This document shows, piece after piece, positions 34,738 through 47,111 of a DNA stretch of 64,000 nucleotides. The position numbers and the translations under genes are program-made. The stretch is from Labia minor. Lineage: Eukaryota > Arthropoda > Insecta > Dermaptera > Spongiphoridae. How positions within the stretch are numbered: the first letter of the stretch is position 1; each line of letters begins with the position of its first letter. The stretch covers positions 47,120,655 to 47,184,654 of the forward strand of contig OY720347.1 of NCBI GenBank assembly GCA_963082975.1, given 5' to 3'. Below the pieces are notes generated by a model. It searched no databases. It saw only the letters and a list, made by a program, of their open reading frames with translations, and was not told the DNA's origin.

Positions 34738-35150
34738 TATTGTAATATATAAGCATAAAAATGCCTTTTAATAGGGAAATAGCATTAAAATGCTAAATAT
34801 AAACATTTATAACAAATATTGACATCCTCACGTCCGCTCACATTTTGGGACGAAGACATGTGAACAATATAATAGAAATATTCTCGATTGAAGAAGAGAA
34901 ACTATTGCCTTTTTAATTAAACTTTTAAATAGTAATAAATTACACGACATGTTTTTTTTTATTAGCGAGAATTGACCAGTCAACACATGTGTACAAGATG
35001 GGGATGAGTTATTGAAAAGTTAGCCAAAGGATACTTGGAGGAGATAAGAATTTTCCTTAAGGATGTAACAAGAATGTTGATGATTCTTCGGCATAGATTG
35101 GACGGGGAGACTTCATCCCTAATAAAGATAGAGCTAGGATTAACTTCAAT
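34738..35150 (+). repeat. Repeat B, copy 2 (uninterrupted)
   Basis: Aligns with 53165-53510 (minus) and with the split copy at 14590-15870 (minus). Conserved blocks are GACATCCTCACG, GGGACGAAG, GAACAAT, TCGATTGAAGAAGAGAAACT, ACACATGTGTACAAGAT, TTCTTCGGCATAGATTGGAC. It has no ORF. Because it lacks the Mutator-like insertion it serves as an internal empty site. Confidence 0.75.
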
Positions 35151-37080
35151 TTAACCTCAACTTTTAGAATTTTATCTTATTATGTATTACAATCTACGAA
35201 CTGAATCCTGACATAAAATATTAGACTAGAATTACAATCTATAACAAGATAACGAATACAGTGAATATGTATATTTATACTTTTAATATCAAATATAAAC
35301 AAGTCATGAAGTCACTCAGGCTTGTATGATGGACATTAACCAACTCTCTTTTGTATATACTGTGAAAATTAAATAATTAGTTTTAGAGAAAAACATTTGT
35401 TAAAAACTTTAATGTTAAAGACACACACAGTTGTATTTCAAAATTGTGTAAAAATAGAGTTGGATTTAATATTTAAAATAATGATGTTTTTTTTTATTTC
35501 TATATTTCAATTGTGTCTCATAGTTATTTTTAAAATAATTTTTGTAAGAAAACAATGATTTTTAACAAATGTGTCAAAAAAATTGTAATTTTTAAAAAAT
35601 ACTCCTAATTTAATACATCCCTTGAACTTTTGATATTGTGCTCTCTATAAGATAAAAAATTTAATTGTTTCTCCGGTTATAAATTTTCTTTTAAATTCTA
35701 TAGAACAGCATTTATATTATTTTCAACTCTTTTTTTAAGTTAAGTATTATTCAGTAGAATAAGGAGGAACAAGAAAAAAAGTGAAGTTGGCTAGAATAAA
35801 GAAAGTTATAAATGGGAATCTAAGAAGGGATTTTTATTCTTTTTTTCATAAATGAATTTCCTAAAAGCATCTTAAGTTTTCAATTATCCTTTAGAAATAT
35901 TTTCATGTGCTAAAACATTTATAGAGTTGCCAAGTTGTAGATTATACCTCACCTCTCTTAAGCAATTAAGAGAGATGGGATCCATAATTAAATTAAATAA
36001 AACTGAGTGTAGAAGATCCTCTTGGAGCTCAACTCTTGGAATTTAATGGGCTTAGAGCTTTGCTATTGTAATTATTTAGGAAATAATTTTTAAATAACAA
36101 AACAACACTAATTTTAAATATAATGAAAAATTAAATGTGTAAATGTTTATATGTTAATTTAATTAATTATTTATATCAATATTAAGAATATTATATCTAT
36201 ATATGTATCTTGATGGAAAATACACAATTCAAATTGTAATTAAGATATATTGTATAAAATAATTTTAATTTATAAGGTACACTTTTCAAAAATATATAAA
36301 TATGTAAACTGATGTCAAATGCTAATTAGACAATTTTGTCTTACCATCAAACTAAAAAATATATAGATTCAAGTATAAATTTTATAATTTAATTATTTTA
36401 ATGAAATAGTCAAATATTTATATACTTAATTGAATATTTCATTTTGGTTATTGTCACCTAAAACACATAAATTTTTTATACATTTGTAATGCAATAGAAT
36501 ATTTGGATATAAACTCTTTTCTTTATTTTATTAATTAATTTTTAATTAATTATTTAATATTATTAAGAGTAAACTTTGGTGGATTTCATAACTCAGCACT
36601 TACGATTGACGTTACGTACGATATCTTAAATTGATATTAAAGAAATTTGATAATATATTTTAGTTAAATTTAAAAATAAATTTTTATAATATAAAATTAT
36701 AATGGCGATTCTTAATATTAAAATAATTTTTTTTTCTTGATATAATTAATATAGTAAAAAGTGTAACTAATACAAGGGAAACAACAGAAGGGTTCTTTGA
36801 GAAATTATTTATTAATATATTTACAAAATTTGAACTCAATTGAACAAATGATGTAGATTCTAGATCAATACCTATTGAAACCATTCATAAAAAAATCAGA
36901 AAAACTGTAAAAATATTTTTTAGTCTCATAAAATAAATTGTTAATCATAACTTACTTTTTATAGTTAATAATTTTAAAAATTAAATATAATAAGAAAAAA
37001 TCAATGGCGAATTTAATAAAATTTGATCTTTTTTTTTAACTAACTCTTTTAATAATAAGATATCTTTTTCTTTATTTAAC
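35151..37080. other. A+T-rich DNA, no gene seen
   Basis: No coding region, repeat or RNA gene could be supported. Confidence 0.6.
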
Positions 37081-37560
37081 CTTCTCTACAAAATAGCTAA
37101 CTTCGCATCGTATAAAACCTTTTTACTCTAAGAGAAAATGTTCACAAACTTTCAGTGCTAATCTTAATTTTTCACTGAGCCATTTTAAGTTGCAAGTGGA
37201 TAATTTCAATTTCAAAAATGACTAGAATTTTAAACAGAAAGGGTAAAAGTCCTGTCCGAGTATCCTATTTATTTTAAACCTAGGCTTTTGAAAATGCCCT
37301 GGCCATTTAGTCTTTTTTTTACTTATAATCAATTAATAGATTGAAAACTTTTTATTTTTTTCCGTTTTTTTGATAAACAATTCGAGAAGCAAATGTAGAA
37401 GTGAAAAAGACCAACGCTATTACAGAAGTTTTCCAACAACAACAGAGAGATTTTGGGCAGAGTTCGAGATTCCTCATTAGTGAGATAGGCTAATGGGAGT
37501 TCTTCTTGGCTTGTGATGATGGCTTAACAGCCAGTGAAGTACTTAGCTTAGTTCTCTTGC
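37081..37560. other. Slightly G+C-richer unique DNA
   Basis: Patches at 37085-37300 and 37385-37560 have no copies in the window and no convincing ORF. Possible regulatory DNA or an unrecognised exon; nothing decides this. Confidence 0.2.
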
Positions 37561-37948
37561 AAAATACTCTAGTTAAAATTATTAATAAATATAATGAAGT
37601 TGGAGGAAAATGAATAATTAAGTGAAAATTTCTTTTAACATTTCAACAGCAATCTCGTTTTGATTTATTAATCATTTGAATGTTAAAAAATTTTAAAAAA
37701 TAATGTAGTTCATGGGCTAGTTGTAAAAAAAAAACTTTTCTATTAATATAAATTACTTGAATTAATTAAACATTTGAATATTTTTTTAAATTTATTATTA
37801 TGTATATAATTCATTTTATATTATAAATTTTAATAAATATAAAATGTAACTGAAAATCTTATTTTATCGGTGATTTTGAAAATATTTTTACTATTTTGTC
37901 AAAATATAAACAAGTGTACAAAAATAGACTATATATATTGAAAGAAAA
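37561..37948. other. A+T-rich DNA, no gene seen
   Basis: No supported feature. Confidence 0.6.
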
Positions 37949-37950
37949 TA

Positions 37951-38465
37951 CGAGGACAGGTCAATAAGTCCGTGACTTTAATAATAAACACAGATTTTTG
38001 GATTAAAAATTATTTTACTTTTCAACGTAGTCTACACTTCCTTCAACGTTTCCCTAATTTTATATCCCTTCCAAAAAATAATATTTGTCGAGTACATCAA
38101 ACTAATAATAGGTATTTGCTTGTGAGATGATTTAATCGATAGAGTCAAATCTCTTTCCGCCGAGCCATTTCTTCAGATTAGAAACAAAAAATAGTCACTC
38201 GGGGCTAAATCCGGAGAATAGTGCGAATGAGGTACCAATTCGTATCCCAATTCATGGATTCTCACAGAAATTCACTTTTTTCGATTTTCTTCTCAAATCA
38301 CTAGGTAGTATACTATTAATAGATGTAAAACAAAAACTAAAAGACCCAACTGGTTCAAATTTCGAAAAGAGTCAGCTGATAGTTGCCTGCTGACAGAAAC
38401 AGTATTGCCATTTCATTTAACGCATGCGAAATTCAAAAAATCACGGACTTATTGACCTTCCCTTG
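37951..38465 (-). mobile_element. mariner deletion derivative (GGTCAATAAGTCC family)
   Basis: The TIRs are CGAGGACAGGTCAATAAGTC on the left and, on the complement of the right, CAAGGGAAGGTCAATAAGTC, both continuing CGTGA. TA flanks both ends (37949-37950, 38466-38467). The minus strand between about 38285 and 38000 encodes the C-terminal part of a mariner transposase: LGYELVPHSHYSPDLAPSDY, then FLF, a KRFDS-like block and a final VEK-type end, with stops and shifts. The N-terminal half and first two catalytic aspartates are deleted. A related insertion is at 57998-58333. Confidence 0.9.
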
Positions 38466-38576
38466 TATCACAAAATCAAAAAAATTATCTTGACAAATAC
38501 ATGTCAACATATAATAAGAAACAAACAAAAGTCTCTATTAAAATAAGAAGAAATTCAAAAGAAAATTATTGAACTT

Positions 38577-38817
38577 CCTACGGGGGCGCAAGAATATCGA
38601 AAATTATATTTCATCAATAAATTCAAATTAAAAATTTGATTAACTTTCTAAGAGGAAAGCACACATTCACATATAAAAACTCTGGTTTTGTCAGTTTCTG
38701 AAAAATAATTTAAAAACAGAATCCAAAATACTATTGTATACATATTTATTGTAAGCGTGCTGCGATAAAAATTATGATTGAAAACTGGGCCCCAAATATG
38801 AAAGTTTGAAAACACTG
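38577..38817. mobile_element. Possible hAT fragment
   Basis: The right edge GAAAGTTTGAAAACACTG is the complement of a CAGTGTTTTCAAACTTTC end, which is common among hAT elements, and GGGCCCC and GGGGGCGC blocks lie inside. The left end and target duplication are not clear. A 70-codon minus-strand ORF here is not considered a gene. Confidence 0.35.
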
Positions 38818-38826
38818 GCCTAATTA

Positions 38827-39300
38827 CGAGGGTGGGGTGAAAAGTTTCCGACCTGACCAAGAAAATCGATGTTTTTAAATTTTTTTTTTGCTATATTTTT
38901 CAACATAATCTCCATCAACACTGATACATTTCTCATAACGGTGCTCTAATTTAGTTAATTAATTTAATTTAATAAATTATTTAATTACATTTGATTTAAT
39001 TTAATTTAAGTCTCATCAACAGTTATGAATCGAGGCAAAAATTCGTTTGGATTACGCCTACAGCGCCGAATTGTCGTTAGAAATGATTTTTCGAAGCAAT
39101 TTTTGGTCTAACGTTAGGAAATGCGGCACCCACATTGCACACAGCTTTCCATATTCAAATGGTTTTGCAAAATATTTCGCACACGTTCAGCTGACATCGT
39201 ACATGTCTCAGCTATCTTGAATTTTGAAAAATAAAACAAAAAAAAAATTGAAAAACATCGTTTTTCTTGGTCAGGACGGAAAATTTTCATCCCACCCTCG
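38827..39300 (-). mobile_element. mariner deletion derivative (CGAGGGTGGG family)
   Basis: TIRs CGAGGGTGGGGTGAAAAGTT and CGAGGGTGGGATGAAAATTT (complement of the right end), continuing TCCG, flanked by TA on both sides (38825-38826, 39301-39302). On the minus strand from about 39220 to 39005 the N-terminal and middle part of a mariner transposase can be read with frame changes: SAERVRNILQNHLNMESC, LTLDQK, then RRNPNEFLPRFITVDET, which leads up to the first catalytic aspartate. The catalytic C-terminal half is reduced to a short end block. The element is 474 bp against ~1.3 kb for an active one. Confidence 0.88.
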
Positions 39301-39302
39301 TA

Positions 39303-39909
39303 TATATATTTTTCAAATATTAATAAAGCATTTCAACTATCAGGGTTATTATGGACATTAAAATGATTCTGTTCTGATATTTTACTTTTTTTAAAGGTTC
39401 TCTCATTAGAGAACAAAAAGCAAATATGATTCAAGTTCAGTTAGAACCTTTCTATATTTACGCACATGAGAAAAAAATAAAGAAATATTTAAATTGGCTT
39501 TTTCGCCTCATAGTCATATTCATTATATCCAAACAATTATCTCATATCGTTACATAATATCAATTTTTTAATTAATTCCATTATAAGATACATTTACAAG
39601 AATTAAATAAAATAACTTTTCTACTCGTAAAATCTTTTTTTTACAAATCTCATATCGATTCCGATCATTTAACTGAAACAATCGTTAGCCTTTCGACGTT
39701 ATACACGGTTATTAACTTTGGCTCTCAAGTCTTAACGATAGAAATAAAATCATTATTGACTTTTGAGTTAAAGAACGAAAAAAGTTTTATTTTCAATAGA
39801 GACATTGTGTGACACATATTATCACTGAAAGTTACCAATCATCCTGAAATTACAAGACAAATCAACCAATTATATTAATAAATTTTAATTGATAATACAG
39901 ATATAGATC
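39303..39909. other. A+T-rich DNA, no gene seen
   Basis: No supported feature. Confidence 0.6.
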
Positions 39910-39917
39910 ATCTAGAT

Positions 39918-40167
39918 CAGGGGTGTCTAAACTGCGGCCCAACACCCTTTGAGATGCGGTCCAAATGCAAATTATGAAAATATTTAAATTTGTCAATATG
40001 GTTCTAAAAAAAGGTAAAATGATTTTGGGATTAGACTTTTAAAAATTTCCGACTTTTTTAAATTTTTCAATATGGTTCTAAAAAAAAAGGTAAAATGATT
40101 CATGTGCGGCTCAGCATATTTTTTTTTGTAATGCGGCCCTCGAAAGGTCATAGTTTAGACACCCCTG
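39918..40167. mobile_element. hAT-type MITE 2
   Basis: Ends CAGGGGTGTCTAAACTGCGG and TAGTTTAGACACCCCTG are 16-17-base inverted repeats. A perfect 8-base duplication ATCTAGAT flanks them (39910-39917, 40168-40175). Inside are GCGGCCC-type motifs near both ends and a local tandem duplication of about 70 bases (AATATGGTTCTAAAAAAAGG twice). There is no coding sequence. Confidence 0.93.
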
Positions 40168-40457
40168 ATCTAGATAATAATTAATAGAAAGCATTAGGGC
40201 ATAACTAATATAAATTAAAAATTTTAAGTAGAAAATAATTCATTTTATATTTATAAATTTGAATAATAAATGAATTTTTAATTAGTTTATTATTACATAT
40301 TTATTTAAAATGTGTTCTATAATAATATATATTATAAACCTATTTTACCTATATTAAACATTTTTTTTTTAATTTTATCACATTAAATATTAATATTAAA
40401 TTATATTAATTAGTGTGAACCCGGTGTAGTTTGATACCTTGTTCTAGGGTTCTAGAG

Positions 40458-40686
40458 CAGAGTTGCACAACCTATCTTCATTTGCGACCCCCATTTTTTT
40501 GAAAAAATGTGTCGCGACCCCTGAGTAGATAGTTGAGGTTCTTTTTTAATCTTCAACTTAGTTAAAATGAAACTATTTCTGAAATTTCCTTTTTTATTGT
40601 TATATAAATTTCTTCAAATTTGGCGACTCTGAACATTTTACTCGCGCCCTCCAGAGGAGTCGAGACCCAATGGTTGCACACTACTG
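40458..40686. mobile_element. hAT-type MITE 3, eroded
   Basis: Left end CAGAGTTGCACAACCT and right end ATGGTTGCACACTACTG are imperfect inverted repeats. The 8-base flanks TTCTAGAG and TCCTAGCG agree at five positions, as expected of an old duplication. GCGACCCC motifs lie inside both ends. Confidence 0.7.
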
Positions 40687-40861
40687 TCCTAGCGTACGGT
40701 AGTTGAATTTTTACTACTTAAATCCATTTTCAAGTTAATTTCATTAATCTATATATATAAAAAAAGGTTTTTGTCTGCACATTGCTCAGAATTTAAAAAT
40801 TTTTGCATATCTTCGCGTTTCATGACCTCTAGAATCCAAAAGTGACTTTAGAATTTTTCAC

Positions 40862-40920
<59 letters not shown>
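40862..40920 (+). repeat. (GTCT)n microsatellite in Helitron copy 2
   Basis: About 15 units at the position homologous to the longer tract at 19066-19156. Confidence 0.95.
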
Positions 40921-42829
40921 CGGAAAATTACTATTTTATAGACTCAGAATTGGCTGAACCGATTTCTTTGAAATTACATCACAATATTCTTATATACCTC
41001 TAGAGTAACATAGGCTATAAATTTTATTAATATCTTATCAATAACCGCAGAAATTAATTTTTTAAAGTTTATATAATTCTCCGTGTTGTTCATTCAAGAG
41101 CAGCTCGCGGCTCACTGCCGGCCTAGCGGAATCATTTCAAACAATGAATTATCATAGCTATTCCCAATCAAAGAATTATTATAATATTTCACTTTTTATT
41201 AAATTCTAATATACAAATATCAATTCAATTAAATAATTTATTCTAAAAGTTCTCAATTTAATTAAAATATTTATTAGATCATATTTTTATCTTAAATTAT
41301 TTTTTATTTAATTGAATATTTCTTCTTTTCTATAATATATATATAATAATATATAAATTTTATCATTGAGTAATAAAAAAAAATATTATTTAACCCGAAT
41401 TAAAATGACTGAATTATATTATCTTTGTTTTTTATTTTAATTTAATTACTCTATTATTAATTACTAAATATATATATATATTATATAAAAATTAAAATAT
41501 GATGATATAAAGTTGTTTTAAATTTTTGACATTTTTAAATTGGGTATATTTTTTAAATTTATTAAAATGTCTTTTTTATTTATTATGTTTAAAAGATTCA
41601 TTTTTATTATGTGATATTAATAAAAAATAACGATGCTCTGTGCAAGTCGAATCATGTTGCACATAATTAAATAACAATTGCCAAACAAAGAATATAATAT
41701 TTTTTTAAATTCTTATATTTAAATATCATTTCAATTAAATAATTTATTCTAAAAGGTCTCATTTTAATTAATTTAATAAAATATTTAAATCACCATTCAA
41801 TTTTTTATTAATAGGCTTCTTTTTTTATTTTTAATTTTAATAAATTCTCTTTTTTTTGATATGATATTAATAAAAAATAATATTAAATTGTATATAAATA
41901 TAAAAATTAGAGTATTTGAATTTTTTTAAATTTTAACACATGTAATCGATCATATGCATTAAGAATGGAAAATTTTGAAAATCAACTTGGTATTAAATTC
42001 AGAAAAAAATACTGATATATAGAATATATAGACTATTCGAATATAATTTAAAACTCTTTCTCTCCTTCTATTTTAAATTTAAAAAAACGGAGTTTTAAGA
42101 AATTTAGATGCCATATGCAACATGGGTGGGTAAATGAATTGAGCTGGAAAAGGAGGCAATTTATAATTTTCTTCTAATTCAGATTTAGGACAAATCGTAC
42201 AACATTATATCAAATCTCGCTAAGAACATTCAATATTTTTGTACACAAATTATTCAGAGTATTGGCTAAGCGTATCACTCACAATCAGTTTATATTGAAA
42301 TTTAATTAAATTAACAAAGTGAAAATTTTTATTTGTTTAAATTTTATTATAATGAATCAAAAAAAATTAAATATATAGATCACATGATTAAAAGAAGCAA
42401 AAAACTTGAGAGAAAATAACTGTTGGATGGAGGTCGGACATGACAGAAACTGTAAGCGAAATCTTCATATTGCGACTAATAATTTTCAAAAATCCCCTAG
42501 CACCACAGAATAAGATAAGTTTCTTTTAAGGGAGGAAAATAACTATGATCTAAAAAAATTAATAAAAAAACAAATAAATCAATTAATTTAAATTAATACT
42601 ATTAATGAATGTATATATTGGTAATTTATCTATAGTTTTATGCCGTTAATTTTTATAAATTGTCTCAAGTCTCTATTTTTGCATTTTCCCAAGTTTCATT
42701 ATAATTAAAAATATTCAATAATAATCTAGCAATGAAAATAAAATATCAAAATGTAATGATCAAGAAATATTATACTTTATTTCACTATAATAACATAGAA
42801 AATACTTAAGAACCATAGGCGGTGGAAAT

Positions 42830-43810
42830 ATTAGGAGATATCATTGCGGGTTCAGGCCAAATCGATCAACATTAATTAAGATATTTTCATTATGACAGAT
42901 ATTAGGAAAAAAACTGCGAATTCAATATTTCTGTTCACTAATTATTTGTAGACTTTAGTAAAACATACACATGACTCAATATAGATCAGCATAAACTTTT
43001 TCAAATTTTGATCTTCAAATTTGTCTTGAAGGTAGTAAAGAAAGAATAAGATGAAGAAATCAATTGTAAAATGTTAGGTTACCCAGACGACTTAAATATA
43101 ATAGGAGATTAGGAAATTGCAATTGCAGATAGCGAGGAAAAATTAATGGAGGTTTGAAATTAATAGTGATAAGAAAAAATATTTAGTAACAAAGAGGAAG
43201 AGTATTGACATACAAAATCTTAAGATACAAAATGTAGAATTTGAATATGTAGAAAAATTGAATGTAATCACGAAGGATAATAATATTTGAGAAGAATTTA
43301 AATCGGGGTTGCAATCGGGAAACGCCTGTTATCTTGCAATAAAGAGGCTTATCTCTTCAAAATTATTATCAAAGGGAATATATAAAAAAATTATTTTGCC
43401 TGTTGCATTATATGGGTGGGAGGCATGGTCTATGACCCTGGGAGATGAGAGTAGATTCAGAGTGTTTGAGAATAGGATTCTTCCCTGCATTTATTGGCCA
43501 AAGAAAGATGAGGTCACCGGGGAATGGGGGAGACAGCATAACAAGAAATTGCATGGTCTCTCTGCATCTTCAGAAATAGTTAGGGTTATAAAAGGGAAAA
43601 AGCTGCGATAGGCAGGGCACGTGGCTAGAATGGGAGAGGAAAAAGATATTGGTGGGAAGACCGATTGGAAAACGTCCGCTTGGAAAACCAATGACGCGTA
43701 GGAAGGGACGTAAGAGAGATGGAACAAGGGCTCAGAATGGGGACACTTGGAGAAATGTGGTTGTTGCGGCTAAGAACTTTCGAGTATCTTTGAGCCACAT
43801 AGGTAGATAG
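42830..43810 (+). pseudogene. LINE reverse transcriptase fragment in Helitron copy 2
   Basis: Same content as in copy 1: CGFRPNRST-like block near 42845, an LGYPDDLNIIGD-type active-site block near 43077 (the second residue of the box is changed by a point mutation), then a 100-codon ORF at 43309-43611 with KRLISSKLLSKGIYKKI, ALYGWEAWSMTLGDESRFRV and DEVTGEW. The ORF is longer here than in copy 1 because one frameshift (an extra T near 43334) is absent or restored. The tail shows WAGHVARMGEE and AQ..DTWRN-type blocks in other frames. It is nonfunctional. Confidence 0.8.
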
Positions 43811-44058
43811 ATATAACATATACAATAATAATATATAATTAATATAGTGATTAAATTAAAATATATTTTTTAAATAAGAACACAAAAAGAAATGAATGTT
43901 TTATGTAATATACTGATTGAAACAAAATGGATGAAAACCTTTTACTACTTTCAACCACCAAATACTATGTACCACTCGGGGGTACAGGGGGCGGAGCCCC
44001 CGTCTAGGTGTGAAGAGCGCCGAAGGCGCTCTGAGCAGCTAGTATATCATAAATAATA

Positions 44059-44986
44059 GGTTGGGGAAAAAGAAATCCATTATTTTTACGTGAACTTCAA
44101 GACTTTATTTAACATGTTTTGCATTGTCCGATTTAGGTCAAATATGCACCATTTTGTTCTATAATTTGTTGCCATTTTAATGGTAGCTTCATTATGCCTC
44201 TCTCATAAAAGTCTTGGTCCTTATTAGCGAAAAACTCCAGCAATTGATTTTCACACTCTTCCCTTGATGCCAATTTCTTATCACTAAAACACGCTTTGAC
44301 CACGATCGCTTTCGCATAATGTTGTCGTATGTGACCCATTTCTCATCCCCAGTCACCATCCGTTTAAGAAATGGGTTGATTTCATTACGTTTGGCCAAGG
44401 CTTCGCAGATGGAAATTCGATCCATCATGTTTTTTGGTGTTAATTGGTGTGGCACCCAAACATCTCAAGCTTTTTTTTAAACCCAGCTTTGTGCAAATGG
44501 TTTAAAACTGTTTTGTGGTCGATCTTTAACTCCTGGGCGATGCTACGACTACTAACATGCCGGTCCACTTCGATGATTTCAGTGACTTTGTCGACATTTT
44601 CGACGACGGGCCTGCCTGTGCGAGGGGCATCCTTAACGTCAAAAATACCCGAACGGAATCGACGAAACCAAAATTGCGCGTAATTAGCTGTTACAGTATC
44701 GGGACCATAAACACTATTCACATTTTCAGCCGCCTGACTTGCATTTTCGCCCTTATCAAAGAAAAACTGTAAAATGTACCGAATTTTCTCTTTGTTGACT
44801 TCCATCTTTATCGGCGTGTAACTCAGAACTGAATGGACAAAACAAAAAACTGCAAACGAATTCTTTTAGTGCGAACTGTTACCTTGACAACGAGCATAAA
44901 TTTGAAATTGTTTGATCGATAATTTACGAGATATCGATCACTACAGCCATCTACCGAAAAAATAATGGATTTCTTTTTCCCCAACC
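44059..44986 (-). mobile_element. mariner element with near-perfect TIRs, internally deleted
   Basis: The TIRs read GGTTGGGGAAAAAGAAATCC on both ends (complement on the right), continuing ATTATTTTT, about 29 bases with no visible mismatch. TA flanks both ends (44057-44058, 44987-44988). The element is 928 bp and begins 16 bases after the 3' end of Helitron copy 2. High TIR identity suggests recent movement. Confidence 0.95.
44133..44805 (-). pseudogene. mariner transposase, catalytic core deleted
   Basis: A 121-codon ORF (44440-44805) begins MEVNKEKIRYILQFFFDKGE and holds both helix-turn-helix regions: the first through FWFRRFRSGIFDVKD, the linker GRPVVENVDK, and the second in SSRSIAQELKIDHKTVLNHL. 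A frameshift near 44450 moves into QLTPKNMMDRISICEALAKR and MVTGDEKWVTYDN, which carries the first catalytic aspartate (GDEKW), then RKRSWSK. The next ~150 residues, with HQDNARPH and SPDLAPSDY blocks, are missing. A third frame resumes at SDKKLASREECENQLLEFFA and runs to KWQQIIEQNGAYLT and a stop. The protein is of the SETMAR-like mariner type. It could bind its TIRs if expressed but lacks two of three catalytic aspartates. Confidence 0.93.
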
Positions 44987-44988
44987 TA

Positions 44989-46096
44989 ATATATATATAT
45001 GAACATTTTTTTCTATTTGTTAATTATTTTTTTCAATGTGAAATAACTGCATAAACAAATAACATAATTAATTCCTATTTAGTTTTATAATTAAAACAAT
45101 ATGTAGTTAGTAATCTCAATAAACAACAATTTTTTCTAATAATTATATGTTATTAGTTCAATTATCTATATTTAAATAATTATTAATTCAATATTTATTT
45201 TTGACATTTTCATAATTTAGGGTAAATAAAGTCTTTTTTGGAAAATTTAAAATAAATACTATACAATATATAATGATTGTTTTTTTTTACCTATGTAATT
45301 ATATACTAGTATATATATTTAAAAGGATTAACAAATTGAACAACGCAGGTAAATTCAAATTTATCCGGTCAATTAAATACCAAGAAATATCCCATAGTAG
45401 ATAGGTAAACAGTTCATTAGCAAATGTAAAATCGTAATGCATAAATCACAGGTTCAATTTCATAAAACTAAACTAATTCGAAATTATGTGTTTATTAGGT
45501 CAATGTAAATTCTAATAATAAATTATATATATTAGGGAAAAAAAATAAGGAATTTCCATCATTTCAATTAATATAATATTTCTCCTCACGACGAATGAAA
45601 AATATTTAAATTATACCAGAAAGAGTATAAAAATAAAATAAAATATTTCCATTAAATATTTTCAATGTAGGCGTTTCATCTCTGTAAATAAAATAATAAT
45701 TTAGGGATATATAATATATAATATATTAATAATAAATTAGCCAACAGCTGTGCAAAATAAAAAATTAATAAACTTTATTTTATATCTATTTTTCATTTAT
45801 GCCCGAAATGAAATAATTTTTTATTTATTAATAATTTTATTTATTTTTTTTATTCATTTGAAAACGTATGATCTCAATATTCATATTTAAAATAACTCTC
45901 CCCTCTAATAATCAACTCAATTAACAATAATTGTGTTAAATAGGCATTCTGCATGACTACTTTTATTCTTTTTATTACTTATTATTGAATTAGTTCATTA
46001 TCAATTGAAATTAATTGAAATTATTTAATATTCAAATGAAAATACAATATAATAAAATATGTTTGTAGATATATGTATGTAATATGTATATATGTG

Positions 46097-46135
<39 letters not shown>

Positions 46136-46630
46136 TTTATAAATATTTGTCAAACGTCGGGTATTTTCTAAATTAGCTCTATTGTTCGCATATATTACAT
46201 ATTCATTAGAGAATAACATTTTTGTTTTTTAAACCTGTCTTAATTTAATAATTATATGTTTTAATTAAAAACCTAATTTATCTTTTAATTAATGTAAATA
46301 ATTAAATTTCAATTTTATATCAATTAATTTTGTTAAAATATATGCTTATATAATCAGATAAGTTTATTCTTTATATTTTGATTATTATATATAAATATAA
46401 TTTACAATTTACAATATAACTTTACCAAATACATTTAAATTTCAGGGTAGTATGGATTAGTAAGTTTAATATTTTGTAGTTATACTTAACAAAACTCAAT
46501 GAATGGAAAAAATAAAAATTTAATCCAGAAAATAGAAAGGCAGGTTAAATCGTTATAGGGTGTCTAATTATAATAAAAAAACAGATATGGATAGAACATA
46601 AATATTTTTAATTTTATTATATTTATAATA
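44989..46630. other. A+T-rich DNA with (AT)n tract
   Basis: A perfect (AT)n run of about 18 units lies at 46097-46132. No gene or repeat match otherwise. Confidence 0.65.
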
Positions 46631-46633
46631 TAT

Positions 46634-46838
46634 AGCTGAAGTAGCCGGCGTTGCCCGTGATCATAATACGGAGGCTGTGACGTCATGAAGGGCTGGGTGA
46701 CGTCATATAATTTTAAATTAAGAAAAACATAATGAAGATGATTTTTCCCGAGGATAAAACCAATACATTCGTGGTGATATGTAAAAAAATCTCCTCATGT
46801 GAAATTTGGTGTGAAAATAACCCTTCCCTTCCTATCGT
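46634..46838 (-). mobile_element. Short Helitron-like element
   Basis: The minus-strand 3' end reads CACGGGCAACGCCGGCTACT then TCAGCTA, resembling a widespread Helitron terminus (hairpin of CCGGGCAACGCCGG type then CAGCTAG). Its 5' side begins near 46838 with GATCGACGATAGGAAGGGAA, the same 5' sequence as HINE-C. Two TGACGTCA-type palindromes (near 46679 and 46700) lie inside. The combination of a HINE-C-like start with a different 3' hairpin is described under findings. Confidence 0.55.
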
Positions 46839-47110
46839 CGATCGCTAATACTACCACTTCCGGTTTCCGGATTTGCACCAAAAGTTGATCAATTCATCCC
46901 ACTGATGAATTAAGTAAATTATACCAAATTTCATCAAAATATGTTGAGCCGTTCAGGCTGTACACATCTATACGGACGGACGGACGGACAGACATCATGC
47001 TAAAAATACTTTTTTCTGTTAAGAAAATGCTTGATTCGTGGAGATATGTAAAAATCTCCACATGTGAAATTTGGTGTGAAAACAATACCTCCCTTACTTT
47101 CGTCGGTCGG
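46839..47110 (-). mobile_element. HINE-C 5' fragment
   Basis: The minus strand starts TTTACCGACCGACGAAAGTA at 47110 and follows HINE-C (55279 onward) through the CACATGTGGAGATTTTTACA block, a CGTCCGTCC run, GCCTGAACGGCTCA and GGAAACCGGAAGTGG. It then stops at the start of the short Helitron-like element. The 3' hairpin end of HINE-C is absent. A 63-codon ORF on the minus strand overlaps by chance. Confidence 0.7.
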
Positions 47111-47111
47111 T

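Larger units (their letters stand above)
40748..44042 (+). mobile_element. Helitron H1, full-length nonautonomous copy 2
   Basis: Starts TCTATATATATAAAAAAAGG after A (40747) and ends with hairpin GAGCGCCGAAGGCGCTC, TGAGCAGCTAG, then T (44043). It is colinear and nearly identical with 18952-21891 but retains about 390 bases (41769-42157) missing from that copy. It carries the same decayed LINE segment and a shorter GTCT microsatellite. No Rep/helicase is encoded. At 3295 bases it is the longest H1 copy here. Confidence 0.9.

Noticed and set aside
46097..46132. (AT)n tracts as meaningful signals
   Set aside because: Such runs are common in this A+T-rich DNA and none has a distinct context.
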